Below, piece after piece: positions 33,851-45,676 of a stretch of DNA of 64,000 bases. The DNA is taken from the NCBI GenBank assembly GCA_948474755.1, contig CAOLHI010000413.1, positions 1-64,000 on the forward strand, read 5' to 3'. Each line of letters begins with the position of its first letter. The stretch's first letter is position 1. Position numbers and translations under genes: made by a program. The stretch comes from Ctenosaura bakeri. Taxonomy: Eukaryota; Chordata; Lepidosauria; Squamata; Iguanidae. The notes under the pieces are model-generated. The model was not told where the DNA came from. It saw nothing but the letters and a program-made list of their open reading frames with translations, and made no database searches.

Positions 33851-34269
33851 TGGATACTCAGGAACAAAAATACAGGGGTGGGATGATCTGGAATCAGATG
33901 GCACCAGAGAAGTATGTTAAGCTGGGATAGGGAACCTCGTTTAGCCTGTGAGCTGCTTCAGTAGTTTCCAACCTTACATTCTCCAGCACTGTCTTTTCCT
34001 CCAATTAGCGATTGTAGAAAAGGCTGAAGCTTCCCTTGTTGTGGCCGGAGAAAGATAGCCAGTTCTTTCAGCACTGTGCAGCCCTGATCCTGTTTCTAGT
34101 CAGAGACAGCATATTATTTGAAGGGTTGTAAGTTTAAAACCCAGCTCCTTAAACATCTTTAAATTATACATGGCCAGGTAGTTAAACTTCTGAGTAGATT
34201 TGTCCAGAGCTGAACAGTGCTGTGTGTGCTTCAAAGCTATTGCCTAGAGCTCAGTCCTAGATAGAAGAA

Positions 34270-34790
34270 CTCCCCAATGGGGAAAAGTTACAATATGTGG
34301 GTCTGTTGGGCTTGTGAGAAAAAAAGGCAAGTAAGAGGAGCACGACAGAGATGTATAACATTATGCATGGTGTGGAAGAAGTACAGGAGATGCTTGTCTT
34401 CTTTGTTCCTAGTACAAGAACCAGAAGAATGATCTGCTGAGACTAATTGATAAAATATTCAGGACAGATAAAAAGGAAGTACTTCATCAGACAGAGCCCA
34501 GTTAAGCTAGGGAATTCACTGTGACAGGATGTAGTGATACCTGTGGACTTGGACAATTTTAAAAGAGAAATTCATAGAGGTTAAGCTTGTCAGTGGCTTC
34601 TAGTCAGAACAGCTCTATCACTTCCTATATCAGAGGCAGCATATCTCTTTATGTCTGTTGCAGTGGAGCATGAGACAGAGGGTGCAGTTGTACCCAAGCC
34701 TGCTAAGGGGTTCCCTCAGGCCACTGAACAGAATACTGTGTGAACAGAATACTGGACTAGAGAGGCCTTGGTTCTGGTTCAGCTTATATT
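34270..34790 (+). mobile_element. Old CR1/L3-like LINE 3' fragment
   Basis: Blocks such as 'tgtataacattatgcatggt', 'ttcaggacagataaaaagga' and 'gaacagaatactggactaga' occur in the order of L3-type CR1 3' ends known across amniotes. A relative lies at 61358-61560. Confidence 0.65.
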
Positions 34791-35572
34791 CTCATGTACA
34801 TTGAATTGATCTGCACTTCTGTTGGGAATTGTCCCAACTGGGAAGGATCACATTGAGCTCCACCCATTCTATTTTGACATTACCTCCATGTCCTTAGCCT
34901 TGCTCAGGGCTAGGAAACACCACTGAGGACCTTCCAAATTCAAATTTGACACCCCCAGGATGAAAAAGTTACCCCATTCCTGGTGTAGAGTTTGGACAAG
35001 TGGGAGGGAGAGCAAAGAAGAGAGACTGACAAGATAGAGGTGATGCTTCCAAAGGATAGGATAGTTGAAGGCATGGAAACAGGGATAGGAGGAAAATGGT
35101 AGGAAGCTGGAATCAACAGTAAGATACTGAGAATAACAAGTAGGGTGGAAGAGACAGGATGGAAAGACTTAAAAAATAAGGACTATTGTGGGAAAGCTGT
35201 AGCCCATCCCCTGTCAGTGCTGTTCAAACAGACAACAAACAATCCTTTTAAACAGGACTGGAAAAATCATAGACTCTTTCATGGCTAAATATTTGCCTCC
35301 GTGCATTTGTTTCTCTTTACTCCACATGAGAGGTTGCTGGTTGGGGTTGAAGATGTGATGCTGTGTATTAACTGAAAGAGAATTAATCTGAAAGCTGAGC
35401 CAATGCTGGCCAAAAGAATGCCCCTACTTTTAGCTCTTAAAAAGTCATCAGTCAAAGTAGCTGCTTCTTCCCCTCTTTGGAATTTTTTGAGAGAAAAGCT
35501 AGTCCTTGGGCATCAGGGGTGTCCGTCCATTTGGCATCTTCCAACTCTTCAAGGTTCTTTTCTCTCTTTCAG

Positions 35573-35665
35573 CCCTTTGCTGGTGGTGGGTACCGCCTGG
35601 GAGCTGCTCCAGAGGAAGAGTCTGCCTATGTTGCAGGAGAGTCAAGACAAAACGCAGCCCAAGAT
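35573..35665 (+). CDS. NSFL1C: NSFL1C coding exon 5
   Basis: Encodes residues about 148-178: [20 protein letters not shown] then [20 protein letters not shown] is the first SHP box (FxGxGxxLG), a short p97 N-domain binding motif. Length is 93 bases, phase 0 at both ends; acceptor TTTCAG, donor AAGAT|GTGAGT. Nearly identical to mammalian p47 except at the [10 protein letters not shown] end. Confidence 0.97.
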
Positions 35666-37187
35666 GTGAGTATTTCTAGGATGTAGCTAAAGAGACAGGT
35701 GTAGTGGTGTCTTTCAGCATTCCCATTCTGTAATCTGGGATCAAATCTGTGGGTGTTTCTCTCTCACAACCCTTGAAGCAAATGTCAAAGCATGGTTACT
35801 TGAATAAATAGTCTAAATGTCCATGGGAACTCTGGCCCAGTTATATCATGAAAGAGGGAAGAGGTAGTAATTCATCCCATTCTCCTTTCCCGTGGGATAC
35901 TCAGAAAAAGTATCTGTAAAGGTCTCTGCTTCCTTTGGGATAGCAAAGGAAGCAAAAACTGGGAAAACTCTCAATAAAATGTGTAGAAGAAACCAGAGAT
36001 GTATTTCAAGGTGCTCAGTTTGTGGGTGTTTTACTAGTAAAAGAAAGCCAAACTCCAAAAATTTTTAGAGCTGAAACTATAAAATCATTTACTGGACAAG
36101 TGTTTCAGCTCCAGAAATTTCTGAAGTTATATTGCTAATAGACCCTGAAGAAGGGTGTAAGAACATATACAAGCCAGAACACGTTGGGCTGTTTAGTAAT
36201 GAAATATCCATCAGTTGAGCATCTTGAGATGTGCCTCTGGTTGCTTCTGCACATTGGGATATTGGAAATGCTTCACATCAGGTTTCTAAGACCTGAATCT
36301 TCTTGGTAATACTATTTGGAGGAGGCAGTTGAATTGTTTGTTAAATGGAGAGCCAGAACTTAAGTAATCCCATTGATTCATGAGAATACTCTAGTTGCAA
36401 GTTGCTGTTTTTATGTGCCTTCAAGTCAACTCTTATAGCAACCCTATCATATTATATCACTTCCTTGGCAAGATTCGTTCAGGGGAGGTTTGCCATTGCC
36501 TTCCTCTGCAGCTAAGAGAAAATGACTTGCCCATGGTTACTTAATGAGTTTCTGTGGTTGGCTGAGAGTTTGAACCCTTTTCTCCCAAAGTCCTAGTCCA
36601 AAACTTAGACCACTACCCTATGTTGGGCCATTTGTCATACAGAAACTGAAACAGTTGCATACCAAAACATCCATCTATTGGTGTACATTTCATACTGTGA
36701 CACATAACAAAGTCCGCATAGGTTTTGTCCAAATCAAAAGAGGGGGATGCTTCTAATAAACTTATAAAAGGCAATTCTCAAGTCATTTATTTGGCTGATG
36801 CTTTGGTAAGCGTCTGGAGAAGATGAAGTGGCAAGTGGAAGCGGGGAGAGATCAAGCCTTTCAGAGGTACCTTGCCCATGGTTACCTCTGAGGTACCTCT
36901 GAGACTTAGTTCTTTCATTATGGCTGGATATCCGTAGAAGCTCATCCTAAAATATGCAAGTTGGTCTCAGAGGTGCTGTTTCCTTCATTCCCACCCACCG
37001 CTTTCCCATTTTATTCTGAAAGAGATTTCCATGGCTGTCACTTTGAACACCATTATTGTGGGACAAGAACTGACATTTTTGCAGTCTGGGTCCTAGTCTA
37101 GATCCCTGGTTTGAACTTTGCCAAGTGTGTTATGTCTTTCAGTCAGGGAGGCCCTACAGTTTGTGGAAACGTTTCTGGTTTTTGCAG
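35666..37187. other. NSFL1C intron 5
   Basis: Contains one tRNA-derived SINE in minus orientation (about 36405-36625). Nothing else recognised. Confidence 0.55.
36405..36625 (-). repeat. tRNA-derived SINE, nearly full length
   Basis: 'tatgtgccttcaagtcaact', 'ttccttggcaagattcgttc', 'gaggtttgccattgccttcc' and 'gagagtttgaaccc' (degenerate box B in reverse) follow the full SINE order in minus orientation, ending at the tRNA-like head 'cttagaccactaccct'. Confidence 0.8.
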
Positions 37188-37297
37188 GTGCATGTGGTCC
37201 TGAAGCTGTGGAAGACTGGATTCAGCCTGGACAGTGGCGAGCTGAGGAGCTATCAAGACCCATCCAATTCCCAGTTCCTGGAATCCATCCGCAGAGG
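37188..37297 (+). CDS. NSFL1C: NSFL1C coding exon 6
   Basis: Encodes residues about 179-215: [20 protein letters not shown] then [16 protein letters not shown]. This is the first half of the SEP domain, which mediates p47 trimerisation and contributes to inhibition of cathepsin L in vitro. The acceptor is TTTGCAG and the donor AGAGG|GTAATG, phase 2. Compared with human [20 protein letters not shown] the changes are conservative. Confidence 0.97.
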
Positions 37298-37496
37298 GTA
37301 ATGGTGGGGTGCTGGGAGGTGCCTAGTATCAGATGTTTCAGGCTGGGACTGTTAAATCTCTGGGATCCTGCATGTTCCTCATGGAGGCACTGGGCAGAAC
37401 AGCCCCCTCTCCATTACATCATGCAGAAAGGAGGGTTGGCTAGTGAGGGGGCTTGGCCTTATGCTTGAAATGAGCTGCCTGCCTTCCATTTGCTAG

Positions 37497-37634
37497 GGAG
37501 GTTCCTGCAGAGCTTCGTCGGTTGGCACGTGGTGGGCAGGTGAACTTGGACTTGGAAGACCATCGTGATGAGGAGTTTGTGAAGCCCCGAGGGACTTTCA
37601 GAGCTTTCACTGGAGAAGGGCAGAAGCTGGGCAG
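37497..37634 (+). CDS. NSFL1C: NSFL1C coding exon 7
   Basis: Encodes residues about 215-261: [20 protein letters not shown], then EDHRDEDE-like [15 protein letters not shown], then [11 protein letters not shown]. It completes the SEP domain and carries the second SHP box, FTGEGQKLG, which binds p97. The preceding intron 6 is only 199 bp. Acceptor GCTAG, donor GGCAG|GTAAGC, phases 2 and 2, length 138 bases. Confidence 0.97.
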
Positions 37635-37809
37635 GTAAGCCACCACTGCACCTAAGACTCTTCCCTCTTTGTGTGCATATGTGTACCATAAGATGGGCCT
37701 GCCCCATTGTTTCCGAAAGAAGCAGTCATTGGAAGACTGAAAGATATTGCCCTTGTAAGTGGTTGTGGAGAGAGATCTGCATTGGACTGCCATTGAAGAG
37801 TGTTCAGAA

Positions 37810-38320
37810 ACTTCCACTGGTCCAAAGTGTTTCAGTCAGATTGTTAACTGGGGCTGGTGATAGGGAGCAGACAGCTCTCTTGTTGCAACAGTTCCATTGG
37901 CTACTGGTCTGTTTCCAGGCACAATCTGCAGTGCTGGGTTATGAACTGTAAAAGTCTGTATGGCTTAGCTCCTGCCTATCTCACAGGCATTTATCGCCAG
38001 ATATGAACCTGCCTGTGTCTTCAGATCTTCTAGGGAAACTTTTTTTTTTTGTCTCACCACCTTCACAGGTGGTGCAGGATGTGCTACTACAGGATGCATT
38101 GATGGCCCTTGACTGTATGGGGATTAGACAAATTAACAAAAGTTTGTGAGTAATTAGAGCCTTCATGTACAGAGGCATGTTCTGAATTCCAGTTCCTGAG
38201 AGGTGGCAGCTGTGGAAGATTGTCTCCCTTGTATCCATCTCATAGGCTTCCCGTAGGCCTCTGATCATTCATTGCTGGAAACTGGATACTGGACTTTGGT
38301 CTGATCCGGCAGGGTTGCTC
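37810..38320 (+). mobile_element. L2-like LINE fragment
   Basis: 'ccattggctactggtctgtt' followed by 'ctgtatggcttagctcctgc' corresponds to the HWLPV...LAPAYL region near the end of L2 reverse transcriptase, in several broken frames. The match is from memory and weak in places. Confidence 0.45.
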
Positions 38321-39164
38321 TTAGTAATCTAACATAAGATTTATCCCTTTTTCATCTGTTTCAGTTCCGCTTTCCTTCCTTTCACGATAAAATCTCCAAG
38401 CTGAGATCAGGCAGAACTGTTAATTTTGCATTTTTGCTGAATGTGCTTCTAAGCTAGAAATGCAAAGATATTAACTTTTCTAGACCAAAGCAACCTGAGG
38501 GCTGCCATTGCAGACTTGTCATCAGCTGTGAAGGCCAGGGCCAGAAATATACCAGGTCAATGAGAGGGTGAGATGATCACATTTCAGATCCCTGTTCCTC
38601 TGTCATTCTGGCAGAAGTCGCACCCCGACAGCTTCTTAGGGAATAGTCCGGTGGCTGCTTCCTATAGCCAAGCTCTCACCACTTCTGGTCCTGACAGCTG
38701 TGGGTGTGAAATGACAAGTTGCCAGTAGCAAGTTTCTGTGCAGAACCAGGTACCTGGGGTATTATTTCTTTTACTTATTCCATGCTCTGTCACACCTGTT
38801 TGCAAGGCAGGGTCTTTGAAATACTTGACTGGAGAAGCCCTATGTGATTTAAATGTAACATGGAGTTGCTCTGAAATTAAGGGGGTAGACCACCAGGTTG
38901 AAGCAAAGGGGAGCACTTCTCTCACAAGAGACTGCAGTTCTTTCCTGCCATGCCATATCTTACTTTTCCACCTTGGGAGTGAGACTATTTGAGAATATTC
39001 TGTTGGCATAGTAGCTCAGTCTGCTGGAGCAGGGGGAGTCACAGTTTTTTTAATAAGTCCTGTATAACCTGTGACTTCCTCAGGGTGAACAATCTTACAA
39101 ACAGAATTAGATCAAGAAACTTAGTTTCTTGCAAGCAAGCCAGTATTTTAGGGGTAGGAAGTGA

Positions 39165-39255
39165 ACTGCAGCTCCCATCATTCCTCAGCATTGGTTGTAT
39201 TGGCTATAGAGCTGATGGGGCTTGTAATCCAACTGCACCTGGAGGGCTACCCCTG
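39165..39255. repeat. Foldback repeat of the 'gggagttgtagtcc' type
   Basis: 'gaactgcagctcccatcatt' pairs imperfectly with 'gctgatggggcttgtaatcc', followed by 'ctggagggctacccctgcc'. Same class as at 10500 and 44770. Confidence 0.45.
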
Positions 39256-39449
39256 CCTGAGTAACTGAGCCAGCATCTTCCCTGTCCAAACCACAAAGCC
39301 CTATGCTGCAGAGACTCAGTCGACTCTTATTGTTCTTCCCATCTGGGATAAATTGTAGAAGGAAAACCTCTAGCAGGCCATCCTGTGTCTGCAGTATATT
39401 CACCACGCCGTCGTCACCATCATCATTATCTCATCCTGCATTTTTTCCT

Positions 39450-40055
39450 AGTCTGCAACTCAAAAGCAGCTTACAGCAATTGAGAGAGACATAGTTAAAA
39501 CATAATTAAAATATCCATAAAATTAAAACCAGTTAAACAATGTTAAGCAACTGTTAAGAAAAATGAATAAGCAAAACTCAGAGAGACAGTACAGCATGAT
39601 TCTGCAAGTGCCCTTAAACATTCAGTCTTTGAAGGCCTGCTGAAATAAAAGTCTTAACCTGCCAACAAAAAGACATCAAAGTGGATGCCAGTCTATATTC
39701 TCGGGGAAGAGAGTTTCGGATCCTGGGAGCAGCCACTGAGAAGGCCCTGTTCCTGTGTTTCCTCCAGATGCACTTTTCAGGGTGGTGGGACAGAGAGAGG
39801 GGCCTCCTCAGCAGATCTCAAAACAGGGGAAGGCTTGTATGGGAGAATACTGTCCTTCAGATTACCTGGACCTGAGTGTGTAGGGCTTTAAAGGTTGTCA
39901 CTAACACTCTGAATTGTGCCTGGAAAAGAACTGGCAGTCAGGGGAGTTGTTGCAATGAGGGAGTTTTGTGCTCCTTATAGCTAATCCCAATTAACAATCT
40001 GGCAGCAGCTCTTTGGCCCAGCTGAAGTTTATGAACGCTCTTCAAAGGCAGCCCC
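39450..40055 (+). repeat. Unnamed dispersed repeat
   Basis: An A-rich start ('aaaattaaaaccagttaaac') followed by 'gagagtttcggatcctggga', 'gcagccactgagaaggccct' and 'tgtagggctttaaaggttgt' is paralleled, with divergence, at about 47935-48400. The shared order shows one dispersed family; class unknown. Confidence 0.5.
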
Positions 40056-40060
40056 ACATA

Positions 40061-40240
40061 GGCCATTTCCGCACTAGACTGTTATAGCGCTATGATTCCA
40101 CTTGCAACATCCTATGGAATCCTGGGGTTTGCAGTTTCAGGAGGGGCTGGTCAACCCCTCCTGAAACTGCAAACCCCAGGATTCCATAGGATGTTGCAAG
40201 TGGAATAACAGTGCTATAACAGTCTAGTGTAGAAATGGCC
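40061..40240. mobile_element. Palindromic MITE copy, near-perfect hairpin
   Basis: Begins 'ggccatttccgcactagact', ends 'agtctagtgtagaaatggcc'. The two arms match almost base for base, meeting at 'gaggggctggtcaacccctc', and would form a hairpin of about 87-bp arms. Confidence 0.92.
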
Positions 40241-40428
40241 CAGGTTCAGAAGCAGTGTCCCTCTCAGTACTATGCTGGCTGGGGGACTCTGAGAGCTTTG
40301 GACCAAAAAAAGAACTTTTCCAAGTGAATGGCTAGGTGGAACCTCCAGTTTCAGAGCAAGTCTATCTCTAAATACCAGTTACTGTCCCTGTTGGCTGGGG
40401 GATTCTGAAAGCTATAGTCCCCCTCTAA

Positions 40429-40524
40429 GGCCAGCCGGCCCCTCCCAAAACTGCAAACCCCAGGATTCCATAGGATGTTGCAAGTGGAATCATAGCACTA
40501 TAACAGTCTAGTGCGGAAATGGCC
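40429..40524. mobile_element. Half copy (right arm) of palindromic MITE
   Basis: Only the right arm is present: 'ctgcaaaccccaggattcc', 'atgttgcaagtggaatca', ending 'agtgcggaaatggcc'. It resembles the right arm at 40061-40240, so it could come from a local duplication or an independent truncated insertion. Confidence 0.8.
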
Positions 40525-40555
40525 TTAGACCACGTTAACAGTAATCCACACTGTG

Positions 40556-41300
40556 TTGTTGTTGTGTGCCTTTAAGTCATTTCCAGCTTATGGTGACCTT
40601 ATGGCAAATCTATTACAAGTCATAGAGTCATAGAGCTGGGAGAGACTCCCAGGGGCCATCCAGTCCAACCCCCTGCCATGCAGGAACACCCTCAAAGCAC
40701 TCCTGATGGATGGCCATTCAGCCTCTGCTTAAAAACCTCCAAAGAAGGAGACTCCACCATACTCCATTGAGGCAGCAGATTCCACTGCCGGACAGCCCTG
40801 ACGGTCAGGACGTTCTTCCTGAGGTTCAGGTGGAATCTCCTTTCCTGCATCTTGAATCCATTGCTTGTTGTCCTAGTCTCTGGAGCTGTGGAAAACAAGC
40901 ATGCTTCCTCCTGGATGTGACATCCCTTCAAATATTTAAACATGGCTATCGTGTCCCATGTTTAAATATTTGAAGGGATGTCCTCCTATTGATGCAACCA
41001 AGAATCACATTGGCTTTCTTGGCTGCCACATCACACTGCTGACTCACGTTTAGATTGTGGTCCACCAAGACTCCTAGATCCCTTTCACATGTACTGTTAT
41101 GCAGCCGAGGGGTCCCCCATCCTATATTTGTGAGGTGAGATTACATTGTGAAATTTGTTCAGAAGGAGTTTGCTTTTTGTCTTCCTCTGAGGCTGAGAGA
41201 GCGCAGCAGGTCACCTGGTGGGTTTCCAAGCCCAACCATGATTTTAACCCTTCTCTCCAGAGTCGTCGTTCAGTGTCCAAGCCACTACAGCACACTGGCA
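40556..41300 (-). repeat. tRNA-derived SINE split by a CR1 insertion
   Basis: The tail side lies at 40556-40619 ('gttgtgtgcctttaagtcat') and the remainder at about 41131-41300 ('aatttgttcagaaggagttt', 'ggctgagagagcgcagcagg', ending 'ccactacagcacactggca'). Together they make one full SINE in minus orientation, interrupted by the CR1 at about 40620-41130. Confidence 0.82.
40620..41130 (-). mobile_element. CR1 copy nested in a SINE, internally rearranged
   Basis: From 40620 to about 40957 the CR1 3' end reads in minus orientation; 40958-40982 is a short piece in the opposite orientation ('tgtttaaatatttgaaggga'); from 40983 on, the CR1 continues in minus orientation from a more 5' region ('cctagatccctttcacatgt'). 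About 250 bp of the expected CR1 between these parts is missing. Confidence 0.82.
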
Positions 41301-41352
41301 CTAATTCTAACTGTAAATGACAGAATGAAACACCTCTCCACTTTCTTTTCAG

Positions 41353-41517
41353 CACTGTCCCACAAGTGATGGGCACAAGCTCTCCAGCGCAGCAGGCCGA
41401 AAATGAAGCCAAAGCCAGTTCCTTGGTCACCATTGATGAGTCTGAGCCCACCACCAACATTCAGATCCGGCTTGCTGATGGCGGGCGCCTTGTCCAGAAA
41501 TTCAACCACAGCCACAG
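41353..41517 (+). CDS. NSFL1C: NSFL1C coding exon 8
   Basis: Encodes residues about 261-316: [55 protein letters not shown]. It holds the linker and the first strands of the UBX domain, a ubiquitin-like fold that docks on the p97 N domain. The acceptor is TTTTCAG, the donor CCACAG|GTGGGC, phases 2 and 2. Almost identical to human from SSPAQQ onward. Confidence 0.97.
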
Positions 41518-41660
41518 GTGGGCAGAGTGGGTGGAGGGCTTGGTACAGGTGTGCAGAAACTCTTGGGTGTACTCGCCCAGAGAATGGAAGGGTGTGTCTT
41601 TCCTGTTGCCCTCAAGATGAGACCCAGTCAAATGTCTTGTCTCGCTTTCTGCCCGAGCAG

Positions 41661-41823
41661 GATCCGTGATGTTCGGCTCTTCATAGCAGATGCCAGGCCG
41701 GCCATGGCAGCCACCAGCTTTGTCCTCATGACCACCTTCCCGAACAAAGAGCTGACAGACGAGGATCAGACCCTGAAGGAAGCCAACTTACTCAACGCCG
41801 TCATTGTCCAACGGTTAATATAA
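41661..41823 (+). CDS. NSFL1C: NSFL1C coding exon 9, stop codon
   Basis: Encodes [54 protein letters not shown] and stop TAA. It completes the UBX domain; the conserved TTFPNKEL contains the S3/S4 FP turn (Phe-Pro) that inserts into the p97 N-domain groove. The acceptor is GAGCAG, and the preceding intron 8 is only 143 bp. The C-terminal residue is isoleucine where human has threonine. Confidence 0.97.
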
Positions 41824-43260
41824 GGGGACCCCATCTACCGGCCACCCACGCCATAATAGCCCCATGTGTGGTGCACCGGGCATCACAGCATCACCGTCAG
41901 GTCGTAGTGCTGGGTTCCAAGCTCTTGGGTTGGACTCTTTAGTTGCATCTCCCACATTTTGTTTTTGGTTTCTTCCTCTTTTTTTTGTGCTGATCCATGA
42001 ACTTTTTTAAAAAAAAGGCAAATTAAACCAAACACAAACTTTTACAAAGAGGAGTGTCCTCTTCCCATTGTGGCTGCCTCGCACCCCACACCTGTTAACT
42101 ACTGTCACAGCCAGCCATACTGCTGCCCTAAGGGAGCTGTGAGCGTCAAGGATGCGCAACCTCCTTGCTCCTTCAAGGGTAGCCACAAAATTCTTCCCTC
42201 TCTTTGATGTATTAAGTAAAGTGAAGCCCTGAACTGGGACCTCTCTCCTCTGTTGCCAACCAAATTCTGTAGGGTGCTTTGGTGTGTCAAGGTGGAATTA
42301 GGGGACAGGTGACACTGAGCTGCTCCACTCCTCTTCCTCCTTAACCACAGTACCATCCCCACCTCCACTGTTGGCATCTCCATGTCCTTGCAGATGCAGC
42401 TGTAATTTGATTCTAGCCACGAAGGGCAAGAGGTCCTTTGAAGTTTTATCTTGGCATATCCTGAAACATGGCTATTTACTCAGCCTGGAAGGCTGCAGAA
42501 TAAAGCGTTTCTCTGGTGCAAAGTGTGAGATGTCCCTTAGGGATCTTTATAACAAGGGAATGGAAAGCCTAGGAAAAAATCTCATGGTAGGGGAATGGGC
42601 TCACCTTGGAGAGAAGGGGAGGATTTGGCTCTGAGGGTGTGATGCCCTGCTTTCTGGAGATCTGTGTAACTGGAATCTGCCACCAATTGTAAGTGGTAAA
42701 CCCAGGTGCCTAGTTTTCTTTCTTGTTTAGGAAAAGAGCTTTGCTCCCCACCACTGTTCTACTGTTTTGTTGCATCTTTTAATTCTCCTTAGGTAATCTG
42801 AAATAGGCCTTTGCCGTTGGTGCAGGACACCCTAGATCCTGTAAGATCTTCTCCTTGTTCAGAAGGCCGTGTTCATACTCATGGTTCTTTTGCGGAGCAT
42901 CAACTGGCTATCCATTTAAGTCAGTCCTCAGCTCTGCTGCTTTCCTGTGGGTTTCACTGGGTGAAGATGAGATACTTGGCTCAGCACTGATGGGGTGTGG
43001 GGGGGGCAGTCTCTCATTAGGAGCAGAAGCGCATTATGCAAGGAGAGGGGTGGATGCTTCAAAAGTAGAGAGGCTGAATGCAAGACATGTGGTCTGCCAG
43101 CCACTTGTTCTTGATTATCCCACCTCAGCCTTCAAAAATGGCCTTTTTTTTTTATTTCATAGGTAAACAAGTCCACACCACATGTTGATGGTGAACTATG
43201 TAAATTATTGTGACAAGTGTATGAGCATTAAAAATCCAAATCAAACCTAGGACAGTGTTG
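41824..43260 (+). other. NSFL1C 3' untranslated and flanking region
   Basis: Polyadenylation signal candidates are ATTAAA at 42022-42027, AATAAA at 42499-42504 and ATTAAA at 43228-43233. Sequence cannot decide which is used. No repeat of the common families is seen between 41824 and about 43320, consistent with UTR-like, single-copy DNA. Confidence 0.5.
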
Positions 43261-43324
43261 TTTTCCCCTTTCTAACGCAAGGTAAAATATTCTCCAGTTC
43301 AAGTTGCCTTCAGAGGCTATATTG

Positions 43325-44012
43325 GCATAGAAGTACAGAGTTGGAAGGGACTGCAGAGCCCATAACTCCCCACTATGTGGAAAGACACAATCAAAGCACT
43401 CCCAACCAATGGCTTTCCAGCCTTTTGTACAAAAACCCCCAAAGAAGGAGACTTCATCACACTCCTAATATTCCACTATGCTCTTACTGTCAAGAAGTTT
43501 CTCCTAATGTTGAGATGGAATCTCTTTTCCTGTAGTTTGAATCCATTGCTCCTTGACCTAGTCTCTGCAGCAGCAGAAAACAGGCTTGCTCCATCTTCCA
43601 GATGACATGCCTTCAAATATTTAAATGTGGTTATCATTTCTCCTCTTAACTTTCACTTCTCTAGGCTAAACATACCCAACTCCTTAACTCCTTCTCACTG
43701 GGCTTCATGGTTTCCAGGCCTTCCCCCATTTTGGTCACCACCCTCTGGACACCTTCCAGCTTGCCAATATCCTTCCTCAACTGTGGTGCCCAGAACTGGA
43801 TACTGGATTCCAGGTGGGGTCTGACCAAAGCAGATTGGAGTGGTACCATCACTTCCCCTGACCTAGACACCCTACTCCTATTGATGCGGCCCAGAATCAC
43901 ATTGGCTTTTGTTGTCTGCCACATCACACAAATGACTCGTCATCTGGTCTTTGGAGCAGCAGAAAACAAGCTCAATGCATCTTCTACATGACATCCCTTC
44001 AAATATTTAAGG
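43325..44012 (-). mobile_element. Older CR1 copy with repeated 3' piece
   Basis: Minus-strand frames give [40 protein letters not shown] and similar CR1 phrases, with stops. It is more diverged than other CR1 copies here. About 43945-44012 repeats an inner block ('cttctacatgacatcccttc') seen already at about 43595-43620, so part of it was duplicated or a second CR1 piece lies adjacent. Confidence 0.82.
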
Positions 44013-45676
44013 CTTATCCAGGTAATTGTGCCTGTCTCAAATGCCTGCATACTAGCTGGCCAGCCCTCAAACTCTGCCCAAAATGTATCCTAAGGAAGTC
44101 ACTAACTCTGGGAAAAGGAAAAAAAGTACGAAATGTATGTTTTCCAAGTCAGCATCCTGTACCCACTGCAGCATACATTTATCTGTTAGGAACCACAAAT
44201 GTGTGGAGTTGTTTGGGTGGGTAAACAAACCACACCTCGCTGTATCCCCAGGTGGAAGTGGAGCTGACTTGAACCCCCAAACAAGATAGGAAGGTAGAAA
44301 AGAAGGAAAGAAAGAAAGATACACACGCATACACATCACTTTGGCCAAAGGATCCATCAAGTATCACCACTGACAGTAGCGATAAGGAAGGATGCTTTTA
44401 TTCTTTCAGGCTTCCCTTCTTATACCATTTTTATATTTATATTAAAGGATGCTTTCATGAAAGAAAACATTCATGCCTCAGTGTCTGCAAAGTTACAGTT
44501 TGTTCATGTGTTACATTCTATCAGACCCCTAACTTCTCGAGTCTACATGACCCTGACAACATCCTGGGTTGTTCTCAAAGATATTTTAGACATTAGCAGC
44601 GTCCTCTTTGCACATACTGATATGTACTAGGCAGAACAAACAATTCTAAAGCAATGTTGTTAAACTACAAGTGTCTAAAACCAATTAATATCACAGTTAA
44701 TTGTTAACACACATCAATTCTATAGCAAATTACCAAGCATTAAAATTTTAAGCCTAACAGAGTCAACTGAGCAGAGATGGGAATTGTGAGGCCCTCCAGG
44801 TGTTGGACTGCAGCTTCCAATGTTCACCATAGGCTCTGTATGTTGGGGGCTGCTGGGATTTGCAGTCCAATAACATCTAGAGGGCCACAAATTCTCGTCC
44901 CTTTCTCAGAGGGTCAACATGCACAGAGCAGGCTTGAGGAAATGAAGGCTCCAACCTCATGAAAAGTCTCTGAGTTCAGCTCTGTGCATGAAAGGAGAAG
45001 TCCCTGGCCGTCTTTGGCAGGGTGAGCTTGCTCTTCTCCTTCTCTGCCTCGGGGTGGCGCTGCTGCACCGAGATGATTTCTGCAAACAGCCAAGAGTAGC
45101 TGGTGTTTCAGCTTTGCTGATGCTCTTTTTTTCTTGTCTCACCGGCAAAGCAAAGGACATTCCTGTTTTATTGAGCTCCCCACACCCTGCTGTTTCCTCC
45201 CCCCGCTTTTTTCTCAAAATCTTAATGTGGGATGATGGAGATGTGCTCCAAGAGGAATGGAAATGCCGCTAGATGTGGGATGTGCTAATTTATAAATACA
45301 AAAAAATGCAAAGAAAGAGGATCATCGTAAGACTAGCTCCCTCTGGGTCAATTAATAATGCAGTTATTCTATGAATGGCCTCCCACTCCACTGATGCATT
45401 TCCTTGGTGATCAGATGAATAAGTCAATAAACAGACCAGATAGGCAACTTTCTTGCTTGTCTGGCTATAGAAGCAAGAGGCAGGCATTGGCTTCTGGAAA
45501 TACAAACTCCTCCATTGTTAGAGCAAAGGTGTATAAAACTATGCTGACTACCGCTTCCATCAGCAGTGAGGGAAGATGGGAGTTGCAGTCCAAATCTGAA
45601 GGGCCATTTGTTCTCTCAGCCTGATTTAGATGATTTTGTATGAGATGAGGAAGGTGGTGGATCACTGAGGTTATTG
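44013..45676. other. Unassigned region
   Basis: Holds a GAAA-rich run near 44299-44318 and a foldback repeat at about 44770-44905 ('ggtgttggactgcagcttcc' with 'gctgggatttgcagtccaat'). A related single arm lies at 45575-45605. No gene was recognised. Confidence 0.4.

Larger units (their letters stand above)
33546..35572. other. NSFL1C intron 4
   Basis: Holds a CR1 fragment (33575-33850) and an older CR1/L3-like fragment (about 34270-34790). Remaining sequence is unassigned. Confidence 0.55.
37635..41352. other. NSFL1C intron 7
   Basis: Rich in repeats: an L2-like fragment (about 37810-38320), an unnamed dispersed repeat (39450-40055), MITEs (40061-40240 and 40429-40524), and a SINE with a nested CR1 (40556-41300). 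Confidence 0.6.
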
